This document shows positions 38,476 to 46,326 of a stretch of 64,000 nucleotides of DNA, piece after piece; within the stretch, counting starts at the first letter, position 1; every line of letters starts with the position of its first letter. The position numbers were made by a program, and so were the translations under genes. Below the pieces are notes generated by a model. That model was given only the letters and a program-made list of their open reading frames with translations. It had not been told where the DNA came from and did no database searches. Location of the stretch: the NCBI RefSeq assembly GCF_045290345.1, contig NZ_CP155447.1, forward strand, positions 4,898,001-4,962,000, given 5' to 3'. This stretch comes from Singulisphaera sp045290345 (GTDB taxonomy: Bacteria > Planctomycetota > Planctomycetia > Isosphaerales > Isosphaeraceae).

Positions 38476-39222
38476 ATGATTGATTTGGCTTGCCCGAGTT
38501 GTGGACGGGCGGGATCGATCCCGCGTGAGAAAATCAACACGCGTCTGACTTGCAAGAAATGCCACAGCGTATTTCACGTCAATACCACGGGCCGAACGCT
38601 GGTCGGAGAGCCCCACGTCGAATCGCCGAAAGCCGAGCACCACCATCACGAAGGACTTCACCTTCCCAGCTTCGAGTCGCTCGACGGATTGACGGAAAGC
38701 CTTCCCAAAGTCTCCCTCCGATCACTCGGGTTGGGCGTCGCGGCCATTGTCGTTGTCGGCGGCCTCTTCATGTTCTTGACCAAGCCACCTCAAAGTCTCG
38801 CCGACACCGCCCTGCGTACCGCGGAACGGTTCGCCGACGATGACCTGGTCTATCTCAAGCAAATCGCCACGACCGAGTCCATCGACGACGTCGTCCGCTG
38901 GTTTGACGCCGTTCACCCCCAACTCGTCAAGAACCGGGAGCAATGGAAGGGCCGCGAGGCCAAAATCCAGGTGATGGTCATCGGTGAAGATCCAAAGCTG
39001 GGCAAAGGGGAAGCCCAGGCGTTCATCTATCCCGCGGGGCCGGCAGGGCACGTCTCGGCGATTAACTCCGCCGTGAATTCGACGACGACGACCGCGGCAT
39101 CCGTGCAACAGCCAGTCGACCTGAGACTTCATTGGGTTCTCGACCGAAAGGGAACCTGGAAACTCGACGGCGTCCAAACCTTCCAGGCCGCCACTCGCCC
39201 TCTCTTAAGTTCCACACCCTGA
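38476..39222 (+). CDS. Zinc-ribbon single-pass membrane protein
   Basis: GGGAG about 10 bases upstream supports the ATG at 38476 (248 residues). The N-terminus is a Cys4 ribbon (LACPSCGRAGSIP and LTCKKCHSVFHV), of the type planctomycetes place before kinases and membrane domains. A His cluster (HHHHE near 55-60) precedes one membrane helix (about 82-102). The C-terminal region (about 105-248) is soluble with a beta-rich end (LRLHWVLDRKGTWKLDGV), like an NTF2- or DUF4878-type fold. The function is unknown; it is transcribed alone. Confidence 0.75.
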   Translation: MIDLACPSCGRAGSIPREKINTRLTCKKCHSVFHVNTTGRTLVGEPHVESPKAEHHHHEGLHLPSFESLDGLTESLPKVSLRSLGLGVAAIVVVGGLFMFLTKPPQSLADTALRTAERFADDDLVYLKQIATTESIDDVVRWFDAVHPQLVKNREQWKGREAKIQVMVIGEDPKLGKGEAQAFIYPAGPAGHVSAINSAVNSTTTTAASVQQPVDLRLHWVLDRKGTWKLDGVQTFQAATRPLLSSTP

Positions 39223-39754
39223 ACCCTTTCTTGTTGCACATGGGTCAGCCAGGGACGGCGGCCCAACACACATAAAAGTGGCTCATACTATCAGATTTCA
39301 GATCGTGAGCACCTGAGGGTGAGACCTTCTCCGGGCGATCGGCGAGCGACCAGGATATTGGTCGCTCCGCCCTCCCACCAGCCTGCGATGACCGAACACT
39401 CACTCGCGGCCCGTGCTACGGCGTCGAGAACTCGACCGACGTCACGGGCCTGCTTCGGTAGTCACCGCGAGCGGAGCCCAGCCATGAAAGTGAGCGGCGA
39501 TATCGGCGTCTGAGAGGTAGGGCAACGATTCGTGACAAACTGGGCCACTGAGGTGCAGTCCGCTTCCAACGTCCGTGAGGTCGGGGGCGTCGCCTGCGCA
39601 GAATGACGCTCACGTCAATCCGAGAAAGCCCGGATCGTGCTGAGGCCGCCCCTCGGCAACCGTTAACAGGTTGAACCCCGGCAAGCCGTGATGCCGTGGC
39701 GATCGAGCACCGCGATTTGTTAGACCGGCCCCGTCTCTAGTCCATCGCTGCCGG
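39223..39754. other. Gene-poor region with possible decayed coding remnants
   Basis: No intact gene is visible in these 532 bp. On the minus strand three short stretches read like protein in different frames: around 39597-39680 (PGFNLLTVAEGRPQHDPG), 39442-39597 (GPVCHESLPYLSDADIAAHF) and 39297-39430 (SECSVIAGWWEGGATNILV). Each ends at a stop or frame change. This pattern suggests one decayed gene, of no family I recognise. Confidence 0.3.
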
Positions 39755-41224
39755 TTAGCGTTCCACCTTCACCTTGGGCAGCGCCTTCTGAAATTCCTGA
39801 ATCCCCGCGTCGGTCACTTTTGCGCCCTTGATGTTCAAATTTTCGAGACATGTTAAGACTTTCAGATTCGCAAGTCCGGAATCGGTGATCGTTGCGTTTT
39901 CGATCGCCAGACTGCGGAGTTGAGGCAGACGCTTCAGGTGCGTTAAGCCGGCGTCGGTGATTTTCGTGGACTTGAACTGGAGCGTCGCGAGCCGGGGAAA
40001 GGCTCGGAGGACTTTCGTGAAGTTCTCCACTTCCTGGTCCTCCACTTCGTAGGAGCGCAGATCCACTCGCATCACTGGTCGGCCGGGAGCGTTCTCGTCC
40101 AGTTCATACTTTCCTCCGTAACCCTGGATCTGATCAAAGGCCCGCTGTTGCCTCGAGGCCGTGTCCGGGGCCGTCGGCACGGACCGCACCAGGCCCAGAG
40201 CGGCCCAGGCGCTGCCAAAGTAGGTGATCGGCACAGGGTTCCTGATCGGCTTCCGGGTCGTCTTGATTCCGGGATGATTGCGAGAAGTCATGGGCCACGA
40301 GCCGTCGTCCCGTTGGGTCGCGACCAGGAACGCGACTGCGCGCTTGATCTCCGGGCGTTCGTTCTCCACCGCTGCGAAACTGAGAGCATAAAGCGTCTGC
40401 CCGGTGGCGTAGGCATCGCTGGGCATGTCGTTAAGCTGGCTCCAACCACCGTCCTGGTTCTGCCGGCGCAGGAGCCGGTCGATTCCCAACTGGAGTTGCT
40501 CCGCCGACTTGCCCGTTTGGACGTCCAGGAGCAACCGGAGTGCGGCCGCTTGTGTGGTATCCGTGGGCTTGGTTTGGCTGAGCCAGGCGGCTGCTTTCTC
40601 CCGGCTGACGCGGGCCGCGGCGGCTTCCTTCGGATCGGGCGGCACGTACGCCTCCCAGGCGAGGTAGGCCAGGAGCGCCACGGTCTCGCGCGACTCCCAG
40701 GTCGGTGGTGAGGCGTTGGCGGGTCGTCCAAGCAACCAGGCCCCGTCCTCCTCCTGGTATCGCGCGAGATGGGACGCGACTTGGTTTACTTCGTCGCGCG
40801 AGAGGATCGGCAAACTCTTGGACATCACCCCCAAGTAGATCGCCGGCTGGGACACGAGGTTCCATCCCTCCCGTAAGTCCCGAGGCTTGCTGATCCGCGG
40901 CACGAATTGATCTTTCGTCCACTGAATCGTGTCCGCCAGGGCTTCCGCATCGACCTCATAGCCCTGGCGCTTCGCTTCGCTCAAGGCCCAGACGGTCATG
41001 GTGCCGTGATGGCAAGTGGCACAGCCGCGCTCCTGCCGCCACTTCACAGCATCTTTTCCAAGGAACGTCAAACCCTGCTCGATCGCCTTTCGGGCCTGCT
41101 CCAGGGTCGGAACGCCCTCGTTCTGGGCCTTTTTCTTGGGCTCCTCGCAGCGAGCTGGCCTCGCGTCGATCGCCAAGACGATGAGCGTGACCATCACCAC
41201 GCAGGTGATCAAGCGGGAGAGCAT
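39755..41224 (-). CDS. Exported terpene-cyclase-fold protein with heme-type motif and leucine-rich repeats
   Basis: GAAAGGAAG supports the ATG at 41224 (489 residues). A signal peptide (about 1-26) is followed by a c-type heme motif CATCH (68-72) and an alpha-barrel region with QW-like repeats (RQNQDGGWSQ, TQRDDGSWPM), the fold of squalene-hopene cyclases and prenyltransferases. The C-terminal 110 residues form leucine-rich repeats (LRSLAIENATITDSGLANLKVL). I see no cyclase DxDD catalytic motif, so enzymatic cyclisation is unlikely. Heme motif plus protein-binding repeats suggests an exported redox or scaffold protein. Confidence 0.75.
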   Translation of the reverse strand: MLSRLITCVVMVTLIVLAIDARPARCEEPKKKAQNEGVPTLEQARKAIEQGLTFLGKDAVKWRQERGCATCHHGTMTVWALSEAKRQGYEVDAEALADTIQWTKDQFVPRISKPRDLREGWNLVSQPAIYLGVMSKSLPILSRDEVNQVASHLARYQEEDGAWLLGRPANASPPTWESRETVALLAYLAWEAYVPPDPKEAAAARVSREKAAAWLSQTKPTDTTQAAALRLLLDVQTGKSAEQLQLGIDRLLRRQNQDGGWSQLNDMPSDAYATGQTLYALSFAAVENERPEIKRAVAFLVATQRDDGSWPMTSRNHPGIKTTRKPIRNPVPITYFGSAWAALGLVRSVPTAPDTASRQQRAFDQIQGYGGKYELDENAPGRPVMRVDLRSYEVEDQEVENFTKVLRAFPRLATLQFKSTKITDAGLTHLKRLPQLRSLAIENATITDSGLANLKVLTCLENLNIKGAKVTDAGIQEFQKALPKVKVER

Positions 41225-41613
41225 CGATGACTTCCTTTCAGTGGGAGGCCTCGGCAATCGACGGGCGACGACGGCTCGACACTTGATTCTACCGAATGAT
41301 CTACTCATCCAAGAATAATTGTGAATGCCGAACCGATTCTGGCGATTTACGGGATGATCCACCGCCGGCTCCTGGCTTCCCTGAAAAGACGCTCTGACAA
41401 AACCTCCGACCTGTCAACGAAGCCCGTAGATTTTCTGGGCTTTGCGGCGGATCGGATCGGTTTCATCAAAGCGTCTTCACGATACGACGTGGTCGCCTTC
41501 CGCCTCCTTTGGGTGAGAAGGCGTGGAACTCGGTGACATCGGCTTCGCTGAGTTCGATCACTGAACGGGGGGGCTGGGACATTTCGCGATCGACACTTCT
41601 CGGTTCTGCTCCT
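41225..41613. other. Intergenic region, nothing distinctive
   Basis: 389 bp between two leftward genes, expected to hold the promoter of the cyclase-fold gene. Frames are short and unlike neighbouring proteins; no hairpin with a T-run is seen. Confidence 0.4.
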
Positions 41614-43161
41614 TTAGACGCGGAGGAGGTGCCGTGCATCGGCGACCCCGGGGGCCGGGTGGCCGTATTCACTGGCGGTGACCCGCGCCAGGGCCGCGAG
41701 GTGCCGCCAGCGGAACGCCGCTCGCGTGGCGGCGAACTCCTCGGAGACGGTCCGGTAGTACTTCTCGGCGTGAAGTGCGCCGTCCTCGCTGATGGCATAG
41801 CGGAGTAGCAGGTCGAACACCGGCCGGGCCGGGCGACCGAGCACGCCAGCGCGATCGACGAGGGCGCAGGCGCGGGCCTGATCGTTCGCCTTGATGGCGG
41901 CTTCCGTCTCGGCGAGGAGCGCGTCGGCCGTGACGTCGCGGACCTCCTCGCGGTGCTCGGCCAGCGGATACGCCTGGGCATTCAAGTTGCCCGCCTGCCC
42001 GGCCGTGTGATAGGCCCCGACGATCAGGCTGGCAAGTGCGTTGCGCCGGTTAGCGACACGGGCGATGTTCCTCCAAGCGTTCGCGGAATCGGAGGCGTGC
42101 ACCCCGACCGAGGCCCCATGGATGCTGCCCTTGGGCTTCGCCGCCGAATCGTCCTTCGACCGGCCGGGGTCGTGCAGGACGAGTTGGTTGGCGGCCAGCG
42201 AAATTGCCTCGCCCACGGACTCGAGCGAGACGCCATCGGCCAGAGCGGCGGCGACCTCGGTGGCGGCCTTCTCCCGCGAGGAGGCGTAAATTGTGTGGCC
42301 CATCCGCTCGACCCAGTCATCGTCCGGCTGCCGTTGGGCCGCTGCCTGGCTCGACAAGCGTTGTCCGTCGAGCAACCGAGGCAGGAGGTCGCGCAGCGGA
42401 TCGGCCAACCCGTGCTTCCGGATCGAGCGTTCCTCGTTCACGCAGAACCGGACCGACTGGCGGAGCAGTGTGTGGGCATGCTCCTTGCCGGTTAGGTCGA
42501 GTAAGGCCCACGCGCGCCAGGCCAGGACGACCCGGTGGACGTTGGTGTCGTCCTGAACAAGAGCCTGGAGATTGTTGTACGCGTCGTCGATCGAGCCGGC
42601 GGTCATCGCGCCGAAGATCCGTTCGGCTCCGTCCATGTCCTGTTTGCGGGTGGCCTCGCGAAGGGCCTCGGCCCCTGGGCTGGCCCCGGCGAGCGACGTC
42701 GCCTCCAAGGTGTGGATCGCCTCGTGCGACCGCGCCCCGACGCCCTGGATGTGGTTCGTGTTGCGATAGAGGACCTTCAGAACTGGAAGGGCACGCTCTG
42801 CCTCGGGAAGCTCCCGCGACATCTGGTACGCAGGCAGGAGCGCCATGAACGCGTGATAGCCGTCGTAGTCCTGCCCTCCGAAGGAGCGCGCGTTCGCTAG
42901 CGCGGCGGCGGCCACGAACTCGCGGAGATCGGCCCCGCTCTTGATCCGCTCAACGACGATCGGCAGGAGCTTGTCAGCCGAGGTCTCTTGCATCAGCGCG
43001 ACCAGCGGCTCCATCGAGCCGAACGTGAGCCGCGAGAAACCTTCGTCTGCCAGCGCCCTCGGCGCGAGGCCGAGGTCCTGCGCCACGACCGAGCCCACGC
43101 TCGCAACCAGCATCCCACGCCCCACGTCTGCGAGGAACTCACGGCGACGATAATCACTCAT
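41614..43161 (-). CDS. Tat-exported protein of unknown function
   Basis: From the ATG at 43161 the 515-residue protein starts with a twin-arginine leader (YRRREFLADVGRGMLVASVG), predicting export as a folded protein, often with a cofactor. The mature part is helical and has conserved-looking His segments: YRNTNHIQG, GARSHEAIHTLEAT, NQLVLHDPGRS, GASVGVHASDSANAW and VGAYHTAG. These could be metal ligands, but I cannot assign a family. It lies directly downstream of the kinase/heme-sensor gene on the same strand and carries the same 22-bp element 73 bp upstream of its start. Confidence 0.75.
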   Translation of the reverse strand: MSDYRRREFLADVGRGMLVASVGSVVAQDLGLAPRALADEGFSRLTFGSMEPLVALMQETSADKLLPIVVERIKSGADLREFVAAAALANARSFGGQDYDGYHAFMALLPAYQMSRELPEAERALPVLKVLYRNTNHIQGVGARSHEAIHTLEATSLAGASPGAEALREATRKQDMDGAERIFGAMTAGSIDDAYNNLQALVQDDTNVHRVVLAWRAWALLDLTGKEHAHTLLRQSVRFCVNEERSIRKHGLADPLRDLLPRLLDGQRLSSQAAAQRQPDDDWVERMGHTIYASSREKAATEVAAALADGVSLESVGEAISLAANQLVLHDPGRSKDDSAAKPKGSIHGASVGVHASDSANAWRNIARVANRRNALASLIVGAYHTAGQAGNLNAQAYPLAEHREEVRDVTADALLAETEAAIKANDQARACALVDRAGVLGRPARPVFDLLLRYAISEDGALHAEKYYRTVSEEFAATRAAFRWRHLAALARVTASEYGHPAPGVADARHLLRV

Positions 43162-43233
43162 GGACTGTCTCCCCGGCGCGCTGCGCCGATTGAACAACCG
43201 AACTTGTCGATCGACACGTCCCTCGAGGGATTC

Positions 43234-43255
43234 GAACGCAAGAGCGTTACACGAC
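43234..43255 (-). promoter_or_regulatory. Conserved 22-bp dyad element, copy 1
   Basis: GAACGC, four bases, then GCGTTACACGAC on the plus strand; the arms AACGC/GCGTT form a dyad at 43235-43248. It overlaps the kinase gene's stop codon and lies 73 bp upstream of the Tat-protein start. It matches copy 2 at 45174-45195 in 20 of 22 positions. Confidence 0.62.
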
Positions 43256-45133
43256 TTCCTCCCGCCCCCCCACGCGCGGATCTACAATCCGCCGGCGGCG
43301 TGCCAGCAGGAACAGGCCGGAGAGGCTCAGCAGGGCACCCGAGACCACGGCCATGAGAATGAATGTGCCGCGCAGCCCCTCGCTCGTCCGGGCGATATCG
43401 CGGTCAAGCGGGCGGACAATCTCAAGCACGCCCCCAACCTCCCCGGGCTTCCAGTCCCGCTTCGAGCTGTTAGGGTCGAAATTGTGGCAGCCGATGCAGT
43501 CGGTCGTCATCCGCCTGGCAGTTGCGTACCGCAGCGACGGGCGATTCTGGAAGATCTCGAAGCGGGACACGGGTGTCCCGGGGTTCCGCTTCAATTCGGC
43601 GAGTGCGTAGCGTTCGAAGTCGTCGCGGGGGCCACCGTCCTTACGTGACTTGAACGGGGAGTCGCTGTAGAGCCGGAACAGGATCCCCGTCTTACTCTGC
43701 CGGCCGATCTCCTGGCCCGATTCGATGGTGAATGTCGCGGGTAGAGGGATCGCCCCGGCCTTCGTCGTGTAGTCGTGCGTAACGACGATCCCACGGCGCT
43801 GGAGGCGTTCCACGACATTCGAGCTATAGAGTGCGTTGACCACCTCGAGCATCTCGGCCTGTTGTGCCGCGCCCTCCAGCGCGGTCGAGCGGACGAGGCT
43901 CTCGGAGAGCCGTGACAGGTGCCAGAGGCCGACGGCCGAGCCCAGGGTCACGGCCACGAGCAGACTGGCCGCCACCGGATTACGACGGCACCAATGGCGG
44001 AGCCGCCCCGTCACACCAGGTGGGCGCGCACGGATTGGCTTGCCTTCCAGGTCGCTGCGCAAGTCGTCGGCCAGCTCCTTCGCAGTCGCGTACCGCCGCG
44101 CCGGGACCTTGGCCATCGCCTTCAGGCAGATCGTCTCCAAGGTGCGGGGGGCCTTGTCGTTCAGCCGACGTGGCGGCCTCGGTTCATCTTCGAGCACCTG
44201 CAGGAGGAGCATACGGCGATTCCCCTGGAACGGGCGTTCGCCGGTGATGAGCTCGTAGAGAACGACGCCGAGGCTATAGACGTCGCTCCGCGCGTCGGCC
44301 CCGCGTGAGTCGCCCCGGGCCTGCTCGGGGCTCATGTAGGCCGGGGTGCCCAGGACCTGCCCATCCTCGGTCAAGGACGTCTCGTCGGCGTCGTGCTTGG
44401 CGAGGCCGAAGTCCATCAGATGCGGGCTCCCCTCGTCGTCAATCAGGATGTTCGAGGGCTTGATGTCGCGGTGGATCACACCGCGGCGATGGGCGTAGTC
44501 GAGGGCCTCGGCCACCGTGGCAACGAGCACCGCCGCCTCGCGCAACGAGATCGGCCCCTCGCGAAGCCGCCGCTCCAGCGTCTTGCCGGGGACGTACTCC
44601 TCGACCAGGTAATAAGTGCCGTCGGCGGAGTGCCCGACCTCATGCAGGCTCACAATCCCCGGGTGCGTGAGCTGGGCAGCACTCCGGGCTTCGCGGAGGA
44701 ACCGTTCGACGTCGTCTTGCGAAGCGAGGACACCGGCCCGGGGGATCTTGATGGCCACAGTGCGAGCCAGCTCGGCGTCTCGTGCCAGGAAGACGTGGCC
44801 AAACGAGCCGGTCCCCAACTCCTCCAGGAGATCGAACCGACCGAGCCGGCAAGGCTCCCCGAGCGCGATGCGCTCGCGGATCGAGCGGACCGGGAGGGAG
44901 CGCAAGGCCGCGAGCAGCCCGCCGGGAATGGGCTCCTCGGGGGTCGCGAGATCCATCGTCTTCCGCAGTTGGGTCAGGAACTCGTCAGGCTCGGCGTCGA
45001 GAAACGCGAGCGCCGACTCGCACAACGCACAGCATTCCACATGTTCGGCGACCACGTCGAAGGTCGGGCCGGGGAGTAGGCCCGACCAGAAAGCCTGGAG
45101 TTTGTCCCGAGGGGGGCAATCCGAAGGCGTCAT
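43247..45133 (-). CDS. Ser/Thr kinase with anti-sigma-like zinc motif and heme-binding DUF3365-like sensor domain
   Basis: GGGAGA precedes the ATG at 45133 (628 residues). Order of parts: an N-terminal H31-x3-C35-x2-C38 motif as in zinc anti-sigma domains; a complete Hanks kinase (about 100-370) with GTGSFGHVFLA, K129, HRDIKPSN (221-228), DFG (241-243) and GTPAYMSPEQA; a membrane helix (about 387-405); an extracytoplasmic domain of the DUF3365 (Tll0287-like) type with FRLYSDSPFKSRKDGGP, RYATARRM and the heme motif C546-x2-C549-H550; and a second helix (about 590-610). It probably senses redox state or a ligand at a c-type heme and signals through phosphorylation. It is divergent from an ECF sigma gene. 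Confidence 0.87.
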   Translation of the reverse strand: MTPSDCPPRDKLQAFWSGLLPGPTFDVVAEHVECCALCESALAFLDAEPDEFLTQLRKTMDLATPEEPIPGGLLAALRSLPVRSIRERIALGEPCRLGRFDLLEELGTGSFGHVFLARDAELARTVAIKIPRAGVLASQDDVERFLREARSAAQLTHPGIVSLHEVGHSADGTYYLVEEYVPGKTLERRLREGPISLREAAVLVATVAEALDYAHRRGVIHRDIKPSNILIDDEGSPHLMDFGLAKHDADETSLTEDGQVLGTPAYMSPEQARGDSRGADARSDVYSLGVVLYELITGERPFQGNRRMLLLQVLEDEPRPPRRLNDKAPRTLETICLKAMAKVPARRYATAKELADDLRSDLEGKPIRARPPGVTGRLRHWCRRNPVAASLLVAVTLGSAVGLWHLSRLSESLVRSTALEGAAQQAEMLEVVNALYSSNVVERLQRRGIVVTHDYTTKAGAIPLPATFTIESGQEIGRQSKTGILFRLYSDSPFKSRKDGGPRDDFERYALAELKRNPGTPVSRFEIFQNRPSLRYATARRMTTDCIGCHNFDPNSSKRDWKPGEVGGVLEIVRPLDRDIARTSEGLRGTFILMAVVSGALLSLSGLFLLARRRRIVDPRVGGREEVV

Positions 45134-45173
45134 GGACGTTCTCCCTTCCGCAATTCGCAACGCCTTATCCTCA

Positions 45174-45195
45174 GAACGCGAGGGCGTTACACGAC
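45174..45195 (-). promoter_or_regulatory. Conserved 22-bp dyad element, copy 2
   Basis: Same element as at 43234-43255: GAACGC, four bases, GCGTTACACGAC, with the AACGC/GCGTT dyad at 45175-45188. It lies 41 bp upstream of the kinase/heme-sensor start and 85 bp from the divergent sigma-factor start. Read on the minus strand it includes TGTAAC, compatible with an ECF -35 element. Confidence 0.62.
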
Positions 45196-45279
45196 ATTTT
45201 CCCCTTGTGGCAACAGCATGAGCGTCGCATGATTCAGGTAGTTTCACGGGACAGGCCCACTCGGCCTCAAGGCGAGATC

Positions 45280-45903
45280 ATGACCCATCCTACCGCCGGG
45301 TCGAGCGAAGGGGGGAACCGAACCTCCCTGTCGACGTCGAAGAGCCTCCTCGGTCGTGCCAGGGAAGGGGACACAATGGCCTGGGACCGGCTCAGTGCTC
45401 TCTACGCGCCACTGGTGTACCACTGGTGTCGACGGAAGGGCCTGCGCGAGTCGGACTCGGCGGACATCGTGCAGGAGGTCTTTCAGGCCGTGGTGACCCA
45501 CCTGGGTCCCTTCCGCAAGCAGGAAGAGGCCGACACCTTCCGTGGTTGGCTGCGGACCATCGCTGAGAACAAGATCCGCGATCATTTCCGCAGGACTGGG
45601 CGCGAGGCCGATGCGGTCGGAGGGACCGAGGCGCAGCAACGACTCGCCCAGATCCCGGCACCGACGGAGCCGGGCTCCGTGTCCTCCGACGACTGGGAAG
45701 GTCCGCTCTACCGCCGCGTCCTCGACTTGGTCCGCGGGGAATTCGAGGAACGGACCTGGCAGGCATTCTGGCGCACTGCGGTCGAGGGCCGAGATCCTGG
45801 GGACGTCGGCAGCGAATTGGCCATGAGCCGTGGTGCCGTCAGAGTCGCGAAGTCACGGGTCTTGAGCAGACTCCGCCAGGAGTTGGGCGACCTCGATCTG
45901 TAA
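45280..45903 (+). CDS. ECF-type RNA polymerase sigma factor
   Basis: AAGGCGAG precedes the ATG at 45280 (207 residues). Region 2 spans about 38-107 (LYAPLVYHWCRRKG, DIVQEVFQAVV, FRGWLRTIAENKIRDHFRR) and region 4 about 142-200 with the helix-turn-helix VGSELAMSRGAVRVAKSRVLSRLR. The linker is long (about 108-141). It diverges from the kinase with the zinc anti-sigma-like motif across 146 bp, the typical placement of a sigma factor and its regulator. It likely activates that kinase gene and perhaps the Tat-protein gene carrying the same upstream element. Confidence 0.9.
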   Translation: MTHPTAGSSEGGNRTSLSTSKSLLGRAREGDTMAWDRLSALYAPLVYHWCRRKGLRESDSADIVQEVFQAVVTHLGPFRKQEEADTFRGWLRTIAENKIRDHFRRTGREADAVGGTEAQQRLAQIPAPTEPGSVSSDDWEGPLYRRVLDLVRGEFEERTWQAFWRTAVEGRDPGDVGSELAMSRGAVRVAKSRVLSRLRQELGDLDL

Positions 45904-46326
45904 CCGATCCGCCCCGAGCCGCGGCCCTCTTCTCGAACTCGCCCCGCAGCTCAGCACGAGCGGAACGGTCTCCTGAGATACTCCCCGGCGGTATCTCGAC
46001 GACGTCGAGCTTACGCCGAATGATCCAGGCTGCAACCCACTGTACCATCACCTCGTAACGATTGGCTGGATCGGCCACAAAGGTGTCGGCCCAGACACGA
46101 ATCCCCCGGCAGCTCTCCCAATTAAGAGACGAGCGCAACACACCGGCGATCCCACTTCGACGCGTTCGCGTTGGCTCAGATTCGAGCATCGTAACCTCGT
46201 CTCGAGCCTTCAACATGCTGGCGCTGTCGCGAGGAGTGTTGATGATGGCCGTAGAATAGAAAAGGATGGTGGTTCGTTCATCGCCGTGGCGAGGCAGGAT
46301 TCGCCAAGTCCTCCAAGGAAATACGC
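45904..46326. other. Intergenic region with a doubtful reverse-strand gene
   Basis: 423 bp between the sigma-factor and aminotransferase genes. On the minus strand a frame from an ATG at 46216 to 45839 (125 residues, overlapping the sigma gene's 3' end) contains a partly protein-like stretch, VWADTFVADPANRYEVMVQW. No family is recognised and there is no clear ribosome site. I treat it as unproven. Confidence 0.3.

Noticed and set aside
43234..45195. Reading the 22-bp element as a complete ECF promoter
   Set aside because: The distance from AAC to CGTT is only about 7 bases, too short for a -35/-10 pair, so at most the -35 lies inside it. It is listed as a regulatory element of unknown type.
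44782..45279. N-terminal extension of the ECF sigma gene
   Set aside because: It would be antisense to the kinase start and the 22-bp element; the ATG at 45280 has its own ribosome site and gives a normal sigma-factor length.
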